23,960 nt of DNA from Dimorphilus gyrociliatus (GCA_904063045.1 CAJFCJ010000159.1:27032-50991), one strand, 5' to 3'. Shown: positions 10,543-20,934, counted from the stretch's first letter. Translations and numbers: made by a program. Notes: generated by a model not told the origin, from the sequence alone.

Positions 10543-10837
10543 CCCTACGAAATTAACAGTTGACAGTTCAGTTCTCTAACTGATAGCTAGTTGTTTAAAC
10601 TTGCTTATTTAGAACTAGAAACTCGTTTTTACTCAATACATATTCTTTGGACAAAATACTGGTATTTTGTTGATTAATTTCTACTGAAATTACATTTATT
10701 AAACTACTTGTGGATGAACTTGAAAGGTTCTATTTGGACCAGTACTTTGGTAAATTGGTAAATGATTGGAAAGGACCAAATTAGTGGTGACAAACCAGAA
10801 ACTCCTACAATTACTATACAACAAAATACATGGTGTC

Positions 10838-10912
10838 TAGAGATTTCATCCTTGGAGATTTCGTCCTGGAGATTTTGTCCAAAACTGGAGATTTCATCCA
10901 AATTTGAAGATT
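10838..10912 (+). repeat. Short tandem array, unit about TTGGAGATTTCGTCC
   Basis: Four recognisable units (10838-10851, 10852-10866, 10867-10880, 10881-10899) and a degenerate fifth. It lies about 100 bp beyond the LTR end. No inverted partner was found in the window. Open frames read through it on the minus strand are repeat artefacts. Confidence 0.7.
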
Positions 10913-12861
10913 TGATTATCAGACATATTCCTCATTGAAGATTTGTATAGATTTGAGGTTATGGTTTGTTTGTAAATATGAATTAAATTATTGTTGGAGG
11001 GGTTCAATTCAGGGTTAAAAAATAATCACCTGTATATACACTTGATGAGGGTTAGGGTTAGGTTATTCATCCAATCATTTTCCATCAATATTCACATATT
11101 ATACTTTTTCAGTTAGGGTTAATAATTTAATTCTTCATTTATGTTTAGAGTTAGTTCCACAATGGAGGATGAATATGAGGAAGAGAACTACTGGAAAAAA
11201 CAGGATCTATTTATATTTCATCATAAATTTTGTAAATATAATTTAAAACTAAGTTTAAAATAATTTAAATTATAGCATGCATTGTACATTTGTTGTATGT
11301 ACATATACATACATATGTAATAAAATTGATGGCAATGGGTTTGTAAAAGAATAAAGTGTGGAGGGATAAGTAATTTCTGGTTGATCGTGAAGGGTCTTTG
11401 CTAGTTCTAAACAAGCAGGTTTTAACAACAAGCTGATGGTTAGAAGACTGAACTGTACAGAGCCAGAACTGAAACTGACAAGCTTGGGATATGCACTTCC
11501 ATATATACATTTCACATGGTCAATAGTTTACAAGTATGAAATGTAACAATTTCATATTTCACATCTCATAAATATTGTTTTGAAGATGAAAGATCATTAC
11601 ATCACACTATCTAACATGTAACAGTTTAAATTGGCCAACATGTGGTGTTACATAATATTATGTGAAGTGTGACAATTTTGCCTGCATCTCTTTATGTTTT
11701 TAGTTCTCTAGTTGATCTCTAGTTGAACCCTTTAAAATACTAAACATTCCCACCTGGGACTGTCTAGTAATCCAGGGCCACAAAATAAAAGCCTTTCTAA
11801 AACTGAATCTTCTCTGAAGTTGATTATAACAGGTTTTCCTTAATATGATATCTACCACAACCTAAGTTTAACTACTAATAAGTGCACACACACACACTCT
11901 CTTTCTCTCCTTGTAGTTCATATAGAATATACTTATGCCTTAGTCTTCAGGACGGCTTTTACACTCTATAACTAATCTTTTATAGATAAATTTAATAAAA
12001 ATTCACTTGCGGACAGTACAATTGTTCAAGGGTTAGGGTTAGGGTTAGACTGAAGACCTGATTATGTTTAAGGTAAAACCACAAAATAAGGTATGTAATG
12101 GTTTTAATAGAACCATAAAATAACTGAAGAAACTGCATTGAATTTATTTAAAATTTTATATTTCCTCCTGTAGCATTTAGTACAATGCTTAACTTGGTAT
12201 AAACTTGTTACGAACATTTAAGTGTTTGCATTTCGCTGCTTCCTGTTAAAACGCAGTTGGTAAACTGGTAAACCATATGTTTTAAGACATATACTAAATA
12301 TTTGTCAAGATCTTTGAATGAATGAATTGTACCATATTCAAAATCTTCTAATTATGTTTGTCAGTTGAGTATAATGATTTTGAATTTTTACAAAACATTC
12401 TAAATCTCTGCTGTTGCAAAAAAAAGAAGAAAACATTGGTACTTGATCTCTTGTTGACAAGTTGGAGAATGAAATAATGTAGAAGATTAAGGGAAATTTC
12501 ATACAAAAAGGAATAATCAATAAAATGGCATCATTTAAAATATGACAAGAAGATTTTAAAAGTTTTATGTACAAATTCTGCTATTCAACTGAGATCTCAA
12601 TGTCTTGTTAAAGTTAGACATTCTAGCCTTGACCTTGTTGAAATGTTTAAATCCATTCATTAATTCATTCCCATATTTTGATTTGTTTAGTTTCAATTAT
12701 CTCTTTAAATCAAATGGTATGATGAGAAAATATTGTGATAAGCCTTAAATTTGACCTTTAACCTTAGATTTTAGAGTATTTTAAACTATAGTAAGAAAAT
12801 TTGTATCATATACATGCCATATTTCGTTTAAAGATTAAAACATCTTGGAAGCGTTACCACA
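10913..12861. other. Non-coding, repeat-bearing DNA
   Basis: No gene is supported. Visible are TTAGGG-like tracts (11047-11064, 11111-11124, 12029-12049), a short CA/CT microsatellite near 11885-11910, and small imperfect palindromes around 11540-11565 and 11640-11670 (for example ATGAAAT/ATTTCAT). The open frames on the minus strand at 11265-11515 and 12338-12574 show no protein character. Confidence 0.5.
12029..12049 (+). repeat. Interstitial TTAGGG-like tract
   Basis: About three head-to-tail copies of GGGTTA. Similar tracts with the same G-rich strand occur at 6560-6577 (inside a MITE) and 11047-11064. Confidence 0.7.
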
Positions 12862-13095
12862 ATGATAAAGAATTTAGAAACTTATGGTCCAATGAACATT
12901 TACTTGGTGCCTGTTATTCAAGCTCATCACAAAGGCTGCTTTAAAAATACTCTGGTTACGATATTAGAGAAGTCTGAGATTGTGAAAGATAATGGAAAAG
13001 GTCATTGTAACTTTTACAGTTCAAAAAGAGGAACATGCTTCCACACTGTAGTCAACAGATGTTCATTGGCAATCGTTAAAAGAAACTCTTATTAG
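12862..13095 (+). CDS. Short hypothetical open frame, unrecognised
   Basis: 77 codons from ATG to TAG with four Cys in the C-terminal half (KGCFKN, GHCNFY, GTCFH, NRCSLA). No signal peptide or membrane segment. No neighbouring exon with matching phase was found. It may be a chance frame or a fragment of a decayed gene; I recognise no family. Confidence 0.2.
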   Translation: MIKNLETYGPMNIYLVPVIQAHHKGCFKNTLVTILEKSEIVKDNGKGHCNFYSSKRGTCFHTVVNRCSLAIVKRNSY

Positions 13096-13737
13096 GGTTA
13101 CGCAATAACATGAATGCTATTCTTATGCGAGATAATCGAAATCCATAACATAAAACTGATTGGAAACTGATTGGTCAAAATTTGAGACAATTAAATCACT
13201 GAACGCTGAAGTTTTTGAATGAACTGATCATGAAAATCAATTAAAAACACTTGTAACTGGCGATTGGATGGATATAATTGTCATTGGAATGTGACAAAAC
13301 AAGAATAAGCGCCATCAAGAAATTTTGGTCCAAGAAAACAAAACGTGACAATTTACTAGTTGTTGTACTGTAATAGTAGCATTTTCCGGTTTGTCACTGC
13401 TTTGATTGAGTAAATGAGTCAAACAAGGATCTGTTGATTGTTGAGTTCTGGTCTATCCTGCACTCACTGCATGACCTTTTTCCATGAAAGTTGACTTTCC
13501 CAGTGATTTCGGGTATTTTGTCAGGCCTACTAGAAGTGAATAGAGAAAGAGTTCTCTAAATGCTAATGATAATCATTATAATCGGAGATGTTAGAAGATG
13601 AGAGGTTTTTCTAAATAAGAAAGTATATTGAATTTCTTGAAATCACGAAATTTTTTAATTGATGCTTGAATACTAAATTTAAATTTCGTATTCAAATAAA
13701 CAAATAAAACAATATCGTTTTATAGAAAAGTTGTCAG
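13096..13737. other. Intergenic DNA, nothing recognised
   Basis: No open frame, repeat array or transposon end was seen in this stretch. Confidence 0.4.
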
Positions 13738-13767
13738 TTGTATTCTCCATTTAGAAGAAGAAGAAGA

Positions 13768-14010
13768 ATGTCCCTATTCTATAATTTTCTTTCAATCTGT
13801 CTCTTATCTTTTTCTGTTTTGGTTGAAAAAATAGACATTTCCAACTACCAGTTTTCTTTTGAAAAATTTGAAACGAGTGATGTGTTTAGTAAAGGCAAAT
13901 TAAATACGTCATTTAAAACTGTATTTAAAAAAAACAATAACAATAACAACAACGAGAAATGATTGGCTAATATTTTTTTTTCTTTTTTCTTTTTAGCCTC
14001 CAAAGTAAAA
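13768..14010 (+). CDS. Possible small secreted peptide gene
   Basis: An ATG at 13768 (MSLFYNFLSICLLSFSVLVE) starts a convincing signal peptide, followed by about 35 charged residues. The frame can end within exon 1 at 13962 after an Asn/Lys-rich low-complexity run, or splice at GTATTT (about 13920) to an acceptor after a long pyrimidine tract (about 13996), adding three codons and a TAA. The spliced form avoids translating the A-rich repeat. No family is recognised and the signal peptide is the only support. Confidence 0.3.
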
Positions 14011-14174
14011 CAAAATATATTTTATCTCTGATTTGTTGCTTAAAAACCAAAGATTGTAAGCCTATATCTATGTATATAGATAGATATTTAAAAATCGTAG
14101 TAAATTTAAAAAAAACCCCATTAATTTCATAGTCTTTTTTGCATATGGAAATGTTGAAAAACATTTGTGTCATG

Positions 14175-14255
14175 GGAACAACAGAAGTCGCCCAGGACAG
14201 AAGTCGCCTAGAGATTGATAGAAGTCGCCCAGGACTATGACAGAAGCTGCCCAGA
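14175..14255 (+). repeat. Short tandem array, unit about GACAGAAGTCGCCCAG
   Basis: Four units with spacers of 0-7 bp, the last carrying GCTGCCC instead of GTCGCCC. Its layout resembles the ends of MULE copy 1. No inverted partner was found in the window, so the second end may be lost or outside. Confidence 0.7.
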
Positions 14256-14382
14256 ATTGTAGAAGACTTAATGTCTTTGTTCTTTGTTTCTACTGATTTC
14301 TGACAATTGAAATATGTAATAAGTATTAATAAATATAGAATTCATCATTTAATAATAATTAAATAGTGAATGAATTAAATAA

Positions 14383-14473
14383 TAAAATACTGGCATTCTG
14401 TTGAAGGTTTTACATAAATATCATTTATTTGCTTAAACTTGTGGACAAACTTGAGGTTCTATTTGGATCAGTA
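14383..14473 (+). repeat. Fragment homologous to the 3' part of the LTR
   Basis: It aligns with 10653-10745: AAAATACTGG[T/C]ATT at the start, TTTATT..., CTTGTGGA...AACTTG, and AGGTTCTATTTGGA[C/T]CAGTAC at the end, with small indels. No LTR start or TATA box precedes it, so it is a partial relic of a related element, next to the GACAGAAGTCGCCCAG array. Confidence 0.6.
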
Positions 14474-14522
14474 CAGCAGAAAATTGCTACAATAACAATA
14501 CCAAGCCTCTCAATATATGATA

Positions 14523-14717
14523 TTACAAGCCTTGCAGACATTTATTATGAAAAAAGTGCAGATACAATGAGCATTTGCTTTTAATTTGCTTACCAACAAA
14601 TTTCTTATTACAGAAACAAACAATTGTTCTTATAATGGTCATTTTATGCCAGTAGATGATTAATTTCTGTTGGTTCATGAAGATTTTATGCCATGGACAT
14701 TTTTTTTTTTTGAACAT
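14523..14717 (-). pseudogene. Zinc-knuckle relic resembling the MULE transposase N-terminus
   Basis: The minus-strand frame contains VCFCNKKF ... KSKCSLYLHFFHNKC. Spacing of C-x-C, then C-x2-(C lost, Y)-x4-H-x2-C, parallels CKLCRHFYHAEC in MULE copy 1 and CVLCNEIIHQKC in copy 2. A PHD-like finger is the alternative. No catalytic sequence accompanies it. Just upstream of it on its own strand, the direct repeat ATTTTATGCCA occurs twice (about 14640 and 14683). Confidence 0.3.
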
Positions 14718-14901
14718 TTTCTGTTAACCCCTATCTTTGGTATGTTACTTGGAATATATATATGAAATAATTATATATTACTCTAATATCAAAAACTCTA
14801 ACTAAATAAGCTTAGAAGAAAAACTACAAAAAGAAAGCACTAAGATCAAAAGTTTGCTTTTTGAAATTTTACAAAATTTTATTTCTATTTTCTTCCAAAA
14901 G

Positions 14902-15302
14902 TTATAAATATTTTTTTATCATTTCATGAAGAAGTACTCCCATTGAAAGTATGTCTTCTTTATCATTTAATGGGTTATTTAAATAAGCATTTCTGATGTT
15001 TAAGCAATATTTTCTTGAAAAACTCTATCATTTATACAACAATTTTTCAAATCATTAACATTAACTGTTTATGTACAAAGATTAGTAAAAAATATTACAT
15101 TATGAAAAATAGAAGCAATTGAAAATTCTCCCTTAAGTGATATTCCTTTTGAATGAAAAGCCACAAAATTCATCATAAGATCTTTAAACATATTGTAAAT
15201 TTTACACAAGTTGTGCAATTTGTTTGCTGTTTCTACTCTTTTGAAATATAATGAGTAATTTATAAAACACAAGTTAAACGTTTTTAACTTCCTAAAAAAC
15301 AA
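14902..15302 (-). pseudogene. Decayed protein-kinase domain fragment
   Basis: On the minus strand, 15302-15069 reads ...LMMNFVAFHSKGISLKGEFS..., resembling kinase subdomain VIb (L-HSKGI-H-D). After frame breaks, about 14990-14902 reads NDKEDILSMGVLLHEM, very like subdomain IX of TKL and receptor kinases (DKSDV-SFGVLL-EM), then stops. The catalytic HRD aspartate and the DFG motif are not recognisable. It lies about 160 bp beyond the stop codon of the receptor gene, same strand; no splice phase links them. A relic of a kinase gene is the best reading; a divergent pseudokinase exon is possible. Confidence 0.45.
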
Positions 15303-15336
15303 TTCAACTTTGAGAAAAAAAGAAAATTATTAAGTT

Positions 15337-15342
15337 TTTATT
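15337..15342 (-). terminator. Candidate polyadenylation signal of the receptor gene
   Basis: TTTATT on the plus strand is AATAAA on the minus strand, about 120 nt downstream of the receptor stop codon. Confidence 0.4.
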
Positions 15343-15462
15343 TTAAAATACTTAAAATATAATAACCTTTTTGGAACGATTCCAGTTCTACTTTTGCCAA
15401 AAATTTTAGTCTATCAAAAAAAAATAAAAGATACAAAAATATATTTCTTTACTTTAAAATAT

Positions 15463-18400
15463 TCACAAATCTTCTTCTTCCTGAATGTTTAGATCTTTTC
15501 TATAGACTGAGTAATTAAACAAAAGTATGCAAAATGGATTTGTAATTGAATTTAAAGATGAAAAAATTATAGTGAACCAATAAAAATCATCTGTTAAAAG
15601 ATCACTGAGAAATAAACTTGAAACACCTAAAGTCAAAATAACCAGCCAAACTATCAGATTAATTAATGTAAGAAAAATGATTGATTTTCTTAAGTTTCTT
15701 TTTCTTCCTTTTTCCCCAACATTGATATTTGAATGTTTTATGTTTATTGAGATTTTTATATATAAAATGAAATTAATGAAGTAAAAGCTTGGAATGAAAA
15801 GTCCAAAGATAATGAATGATGTTATCCAATAATGCAGTTTAGCTGGCTTTATATAAATGTAGAAACATGTTGGAATAGAAATGTCCATGTCCTTAATAAA
15901 TAAAAGGAGGAAAGAAAATAACTGAAGGAGACTACTTGGACAAAAATCCAGTTGAAATTAGATACCATTTTATGTTGCCATGAAAGAAAACATGTCATTA
16001 TTGGAGCATATATATCTTTCTTAACCAGTTTTGAAATTCATGACATTTTTGTATCTAATTTCAACATGACAAAACAAGAAATACTGACTTTTTGAAAAGC
16101 AAGTGGTAAGAGTGTTATTATGAGGGAAAATGCGATTAGCAAAAGTACAATTATTTTGGAATGTTTGGAGAAAAGAGACTTTTTCAATGGACTAACAACA
16201 GCATAATATCTCTCCACAGTAATTGATAAAGTGCTTAATGATGATAAAATTAAAGAAAATGTCATTACCTTTCCCAAAATTTGACAGAGACTACTATTTC
16301 TCCAAACTGTGTCATTTTCTAGGTAGGAACTTGAATAGTATGAATCTACAATTGCTATTGTCATCATATAGCATGATATGAAAAAATCACTAAACAACAA
16401 AAGTATGTGATATGAAACTGCTTTTCTAAACACAAGAAATATTAAGAATAATGAAAGAAGATTTGCAAAAGTTCCAACAATTCCAAATGCCCAAAAACAA
16501 ATTTTGCTTGTAAAGGAATTTAATAATTTTTCACAATTATCAAAAATTTCTAATGATGGTTTGCATTGAACAATTTTACCAAAAAGTTTCCAAGCTAAGC
16601 AACAAAACAGAAAATTATCACTTTCAACATTTTCCAATTGCCCCGTTTCCAACAAAATATTTTTCCATGCACTCATCGTCAGAGCAGTGTCAGTGAAAGA
16701 AATCTCCCTTAGCCTTTTCAACTGGCTAAAGGAGCCTTCTTCAATATTTTTTATGGGACAATTCACAAATTTAAATACTTTTAGTTCTTTTAACAAAACT
16801 AAATCCAAAAAATTGATGATGCCTACATTTGTATGAGAAATATCCAGACAAAACAAGTGGCTGCAAGCCAAATGTTTTCCTATGAAAGATAATGAAGCAA
16901 TTGAATTGTGGGAAATGTTCAGATATTGTAACAGTTTCAAAGCAGATTTTAAATTCAGATTTGAACTGTTTATTGCCACATTTGTAAGTTTCAAATACAC
17001 TAGATTTGGGAAGAAATTTGATGAAAATTCAAAATCATTCCCAGCATTTTCAATACTCAGGATAAATAAGTGGAAAGACAATTGAAAGAATTTCTTAGGA
17101 GGTGAACCAATCACTTTTATTCTCTTTGTAGATTTCAAATATTCCCTACTTTCCCAGCTCATTTGCAAAGGAACTTTATTGCTCATTTTTTCAAATTTGC
17201 ATATAATTTCCAGCTGTGAATTTTGGCTGCACTCTTGTATTCCAGTTGGCTTCTTCAAAGTGCACAAAATCTCATCACTTCCATTTAGACAATCCACTTT
17301 TCCATCACAAACAAATTCAGTTGATATAAATGGTGGCGAAACTTTGCATTTAAAATATCCTTCTGCTTTAAAGTTATCTGCAAAAACAAATAAATCAACT
17401 TGCAACAATTTGATTTTGAAATTGAAACTTTTAAACTAGGTAAACAATTGAAAAAGAAAATTGTATAAAATAGTGTACCGCATTCAGTTTCATCATCACC
17501 AAGACTGCAATCTTTCACACCATCACAAATTTGCTGTATAGAAATGCAGTAACGATCTCTGTAACACAAATATTGTCCATATGGACAGGATGATGTTTGG
17601 CATTCTGAAATTATGGCATATAGGTTTGTGATTGGCTGCTGCATAGTATTTTTCAAGTAAAAACAAGGAGATGTTTTATTATATAGCATTCTTTCAGATT
17701 TTTCCACATTATTTAAACAGTCCTTTTTCCCATCAGCTTTCATAGAGAGTGGAGCACACTTTTCATCCAGATTAGATTCACAGTGAAATTGATTTCTATC
17801 ATTGCAATCTGTTGAGGAAATGTTATGGACAATTTAATAAAATTCAATGTTTGTGAAGAAAACACAAGTATCATGTCAGACTGTTTTCAAACTCCTGCAT
17901 TAAGCTGCCTGGTGTGGAACAAATTTCATCTGTTGCATCAAAGCAATTCTTCTCATTGTTGCATATTTGATTTTGAGGAATGCATTGTTTATTTAAACAA
18001 GCTCTGCAATTTTCATTGTAATTTACTCTTTTGCAAAACTTGACTTGAATAGTTTTAATTTATTACCTAAAGCCAGAATTGCATTTTTCTTGTTCTAAAT
18101 TTCATGGGTGCAATTATTACAGTGTTTTTTGTGTGTTTAAAGTAGACGCTAACCACAATATCTTTCATCAGATCCATCAGAACAGTCTCTTTGATGGTTG
18201 CACAGTTTCAGGAAAGAAATGCTTTCACTCGAAGAAAAACATTTAAAATCAAACTTGTAAAAAGACTGACATTCATTTTCATCTTCATTTTCACCACAAT
18301 CATTTATTCCATCACATTTATATAGAATATTTATGTAAATTTTACTCAGATGACAATAGAAACTGTTTAATGGTTCACTTGTATTCTTTTTATTGAATAA

Positions 18401-18940
18401 TTCAAAATTCTCTGGCCTCTTTATTTCTGAAAAATTGTGTTCAAATATCAGTCTATATACATTATGTCCACCATATCATTGCATTTTCATCAATTTAAGA
18501 ATTTTATCAATTGTGCAAATTATATAAATAAAACAATTGCAAAACTTTGTTTAAATTATATTGGGAAAGTGTACATAATTGAACAATCTCTATCTCATAG
18601 GTGAACAACAATGTGCTGCAAAACAAAATTTGCCTAATAGCTTCCATTGACTATATTGCTCAACTGATAATGGAATACTAAAATCAAAATTATTTCAATA
18701 TATAGTCTGCAGTTTCAGAAATATTCCATTCTACTTTTTTTTAATATCTGTACAATCTAGTCATTTTTTTCAAAGTGAACAAAACTACAAAAGTGCTGGT
18801 TTTGGATCATCTTTTTACAGAAACATTGAAAAATTAAAAAAAAATGCTTACTCTGTAGTTTTTGACAAATTATAATTTTTTTTTCATCTTTTGACCAACA
18901 GCTTGTTTTTTCTAAAAGTAAACTTTCAACATATTCTCTC
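15463..18940 (-). CDS. GRL101-like receptor: C-type lectin end, LDLa repeats, LRRs and rhodopsin-like 7TM (3' part of the large receptor gene)
   Basis: Minus-strand exons: 18940-18852, 18426-18154, 18025-17882 (boundaries tentative), 17808-17479, 17377-16089, 15891-15463. Splice phases agree throughout. 18940-18852 carries the last two Cys of a C-type lectin domain (TSCWSKDE...IIICQ). LDLa modules follow: YKCDGINDCGENEDENEC, CNHQRDCSDGSDERYC, one around 17960, a degenerate one, QQICDGVKDCSLGDDETEC and FVCDGKVDCLNGSDEILC. Then several LRRs (YLKLTN, QYLNISHNSIASLS, CLDISHTN, LREISFTD). Seven membrane segments follow, with SSLCQILGK (disulfide Cys), ERYYAV in place of DRY, and NPFCILLF replacing NPxxY; an intron splits TM4 from TM5. 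The plan matches snail GRL101 and relaxin-type LGRs. Ligand unknown. Confidence 0.85.
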
Positions 18941-18981
18941 CTAAAAGGTTTATTTTGTCCTTTGTTAATACAGATGTTTTT

Positions 18982-19043
18982 AGGGAGTGGGTGAAACTGT
19001 GCCTAAGTGAGACTGTACCCATGCTGGGTGAAACCATACCCAT
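18982..19043 (+). repeat. Terminal repeat of MULE copy 2, left on the plus strand
   Basis: Three units, GTGGGTGAAACTGTGCC, GTGAGACTGTACCC and GGGTGAAACCATACCC, in direct order. Confidence 0.75.
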
Positions 19044-19198
19044 AAAAGTATAGTTAAGTGAAGATGTAATAATACTAAAGACAGTGATATATAATACTAA
19101 GAAAGTGAAAATAAAGAAATATTGAAATATAAAAAATGAAAAATCTGGAAAAAGTGAGGATACAAGAAAGAATACTATGGAGCGTAAATATATGATGT

Positions 19199-20528
19199 TT
19201 AAACTAAAAGTTCATCAGCCAATAATCCTCCAAGTCTATAATTTTCCCAGATTTCAAATATTTTCCTCTCCGTCTGAGTATACTGCTTTTTCTGATACTG
19301 AATAATCTTTTTCTCAGACAAAAGTTTTTGGTAGATGATAACTAAAGTTGCTTCTGTCTTTAGTTCAGCTATCAGCCAATAAAATGATCCTTTAGATGCT
19401 ACTTTATTATTCATTCTATTGTGCTATCCCTCAACACTATTATTTGTTCTTATGGACAATCCATATATAGACCAGTTCTCTGGTTTCCATATGGAGTTCA
19501 TAATCCAAGTAGCCTCAAAATGTTCTAATAAATCTCCAAACTTTTCTTTTTCTATCAGTTCAGATTTTAATCTGTAAAATGTTGAAGCAATTATGTCAGC
19601 GGGCAGAAAACTTAAGTCCATCAGCTTTTTCATGTCTCTCCAGTCTTCTCCTTTTTCCATATACTTCCCAGAGTAGCCAAGAGACAGGAGTAACATTCAT
19701 TGTAAAGAAAAGTTTGAAAAGTTGATTGAAACTGAATCTTATACCTGAAGTTTCCTGTAAATTGCCTGTGTAAAATGGAAAACACATCCATGAATTTTTG
19801 ATTCTGGATATATTCTGGATACAGCTCTCCACAGACCCATCTCAAAATCAATTGTAATCTTTTCAGGTTGTGACATGCCAGTCAGATTTCTGATACTCTG
19901 AAATATGGAATACATTTCAAAAGTTGGAAAATAAGTTGCTCATGATTATACCTTGAATACCTTTTTATAGCTTTTTCTTTTTTTTGATGTCATAAAGATG
20001 AATGCTAAGGGAACATGTTTCATTTCTCCATCTTTTTTTACATAGCTGTGTATAGATAAGAGCTGATAAAATGGAGCCTTCACAATCTTGAATGTTCCAT
20101 CAATAAATTTTCAATGTTAATGAAAATCCATCATTGATTAGAATGTCTTTTCCCAACTGACTTCCACCTTTAATTATTTGAAAGTTGTCATTCACATTTG
20201 CATCTTCATTTGGATTTACATGTATGACATCCTCAGTTATATGTTCTTCAATTTCTTTTTCATTCATGTTGCGGCTATCACAATTTCCATCATCATCAAA
20301 CTCTGGTTCATTTGAAAGACTATCATTCAACTCACTTGGACTTTCTGCATCTTGAAACTGACACCTTAGAATCTGAATGAAATAGCTGAATAATTATAAT
20401 AATCATATGGATTATAGAATCATACTAATGATGCATTTCTGATGAATAATTTCATTGCATAGCACACAGGATTTTCTCTTCTCTCTTCCATGTACAATAA
20501 GCTTGCAATTTTTACATTTAACTGCCAT
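19199..20528 (-). pseudogene. FLYWCH/MULE transposase remnant of copy 2
   Basis: Minus strand. The ATG at 20528 starts a zinc cluster (CKNC ... CVLCNEIIHQKC) equivalent to that of copy 1. A later exon (about 20373-20100) is acidic and enters the FLYWCH region (GKDILINDGFS), then breaks near 20097-20110 and joins, out of frame, to [17 protein letters not shown]. This deletes the FLYWCH core and the start of the catalytic domain, about 470 bp by comparison with copy 1. The rest includes IDFEMGLW (second acidic residue), CVFHFTQ, a stretch absent from copy 1 (about 19670-19500), IWKPENWSIY and RTNNSVEG. A TAG follows where copy 1 has Trp in VESWH. Not functional. Confidence 0.75.
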
Positions 20529-20895
20529 ATTTCAATACTGACTGAAAATATTCATTATATATAATGCTATCTAACAAAGAATTATCATTAGCATTTATTC
20601 AAAATGGCTGAACATTCTTTATCAAATAAATTCAATATTTTCCAAATGAAGATAACATGTATAGTGAAAATCTTAATACAAAATTGAACTAGATTAAATT
20701 ATAAATGAATTTACATTTTTTCAATCCTCCAAGATAAACTTTGTCCAAAAATATTCAGAAAATATGTAAACTCTTTCCAAAGTGAAAGTTTTCTTCTTCA
20801 ATTTTAAAATGGCTGTCTTTTTATTTTTTAACAATCTTTTTATTGTTTTTGGTTTAATTATTATCATTTAATAATATAAGATAACTAGGTTTCTT

Positions 20896-20934
20896 ATGGG
20901 TATGATTTCACTCAGGTATGGTTTCACCCCTATT
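20896..20934 (-). repeat. Terminal repeat of MULE copy 2, right on the plus strand
   Basis: Read on the minus strand: AATAGGGGTGAAACCATACC, then GTGAAATCATACCC. Two units, inverted relative to 18982-19043. Confidence 0.75.

Larger units (their letters stand above)
9896..10730 (+). repeat. 3' long terminal repeat (3' boundary approximate)
   Basis: It starts TGTTTGTACA right after the polypurine tract. It contains a TATA box at 10535-10542 and several hairpins (see separate entry). The segment 10653-10745 is closely matched at 14383-14473, including TTCTATTTGGA[C/T]CAGTAC, so the LTR end or the adjoining leader lies about here. No 5' copy is in the window, so the exact 3' end cannot be fixed. 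The open frame at 10336-10563 inside it looks incidental. Confidence 0.6.
7072..10745 (+). mobile_element. 5'-truncated Ty3/gypsy-like LTR retroelement with envelope-like gene
   Basis: In order: the C-terminal end of integrase, an envelope-like gene, a polypurine tract (9884-9895) and one LTR. The 5' LTR, gag, protease, RT, RNase H and integrase core are absent; homology begins abruptly next to the 7001-7070 array. The order integrase-env-polypurine tract-LTR is that of an env-bearing (errantivirus-like) element. Gypsy affiliation rests on the integrase tail with a GPY-type motif; BEL/Pao is less likely but not excluded. Confidence 0.75.
18982..20934 (-). mobile_element. MULE-type DNA transposon, internally deleted (copy 2), inside a receptor intron
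   Basis: Inverted ends are 18982-19043 (plus-strand units GGGTGAAAC..ATACCC) and 20896-20934 (inverse). The unit differs in sequence from copy 1 but the architecture is the same: three units on one side, two on the other. Candidate 9-bp flanks are GATGTTTTT (18973-18981) and TGTGTTTTT (20935-20943), 7 of 9 matching, so the exact ends are uncertain. The transposase remnant runs on the minus strand, in the same direction as the host gene. The element lies between receptor exons 21241-21168 and 18940-18852, whose phases (2, then 1 nt) join correctly without it. Confidence 0.75.

Noticed and set aside
10336-10563. Accessory gene inside the LTR.
   Set aside because: The frame overlaps the TATA box and has no signal, domain or ATG context that distinguishes it from chance.
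10704-10901. Minus-strand open frame with repeated DEIS-type residues.
   Set aside because: It is a translation of the 10838-10912 tandem array and has no other protein character.
11265-11515. Two overlapping minus-strand open frames of about 81 codons.
   Set aside because: They overlap in different frames, have no recognisable motif, no splice partners, and lie in repeat-bearing non-coding DNA.
14902-15302. PiggyBac transposase fragment.
   Set aside because: A weak resemblance was considered for the segment near HSKGISLKGEF, but DKEDILSMGVLLHEM nearby on the same strand fits protein kinases much better.
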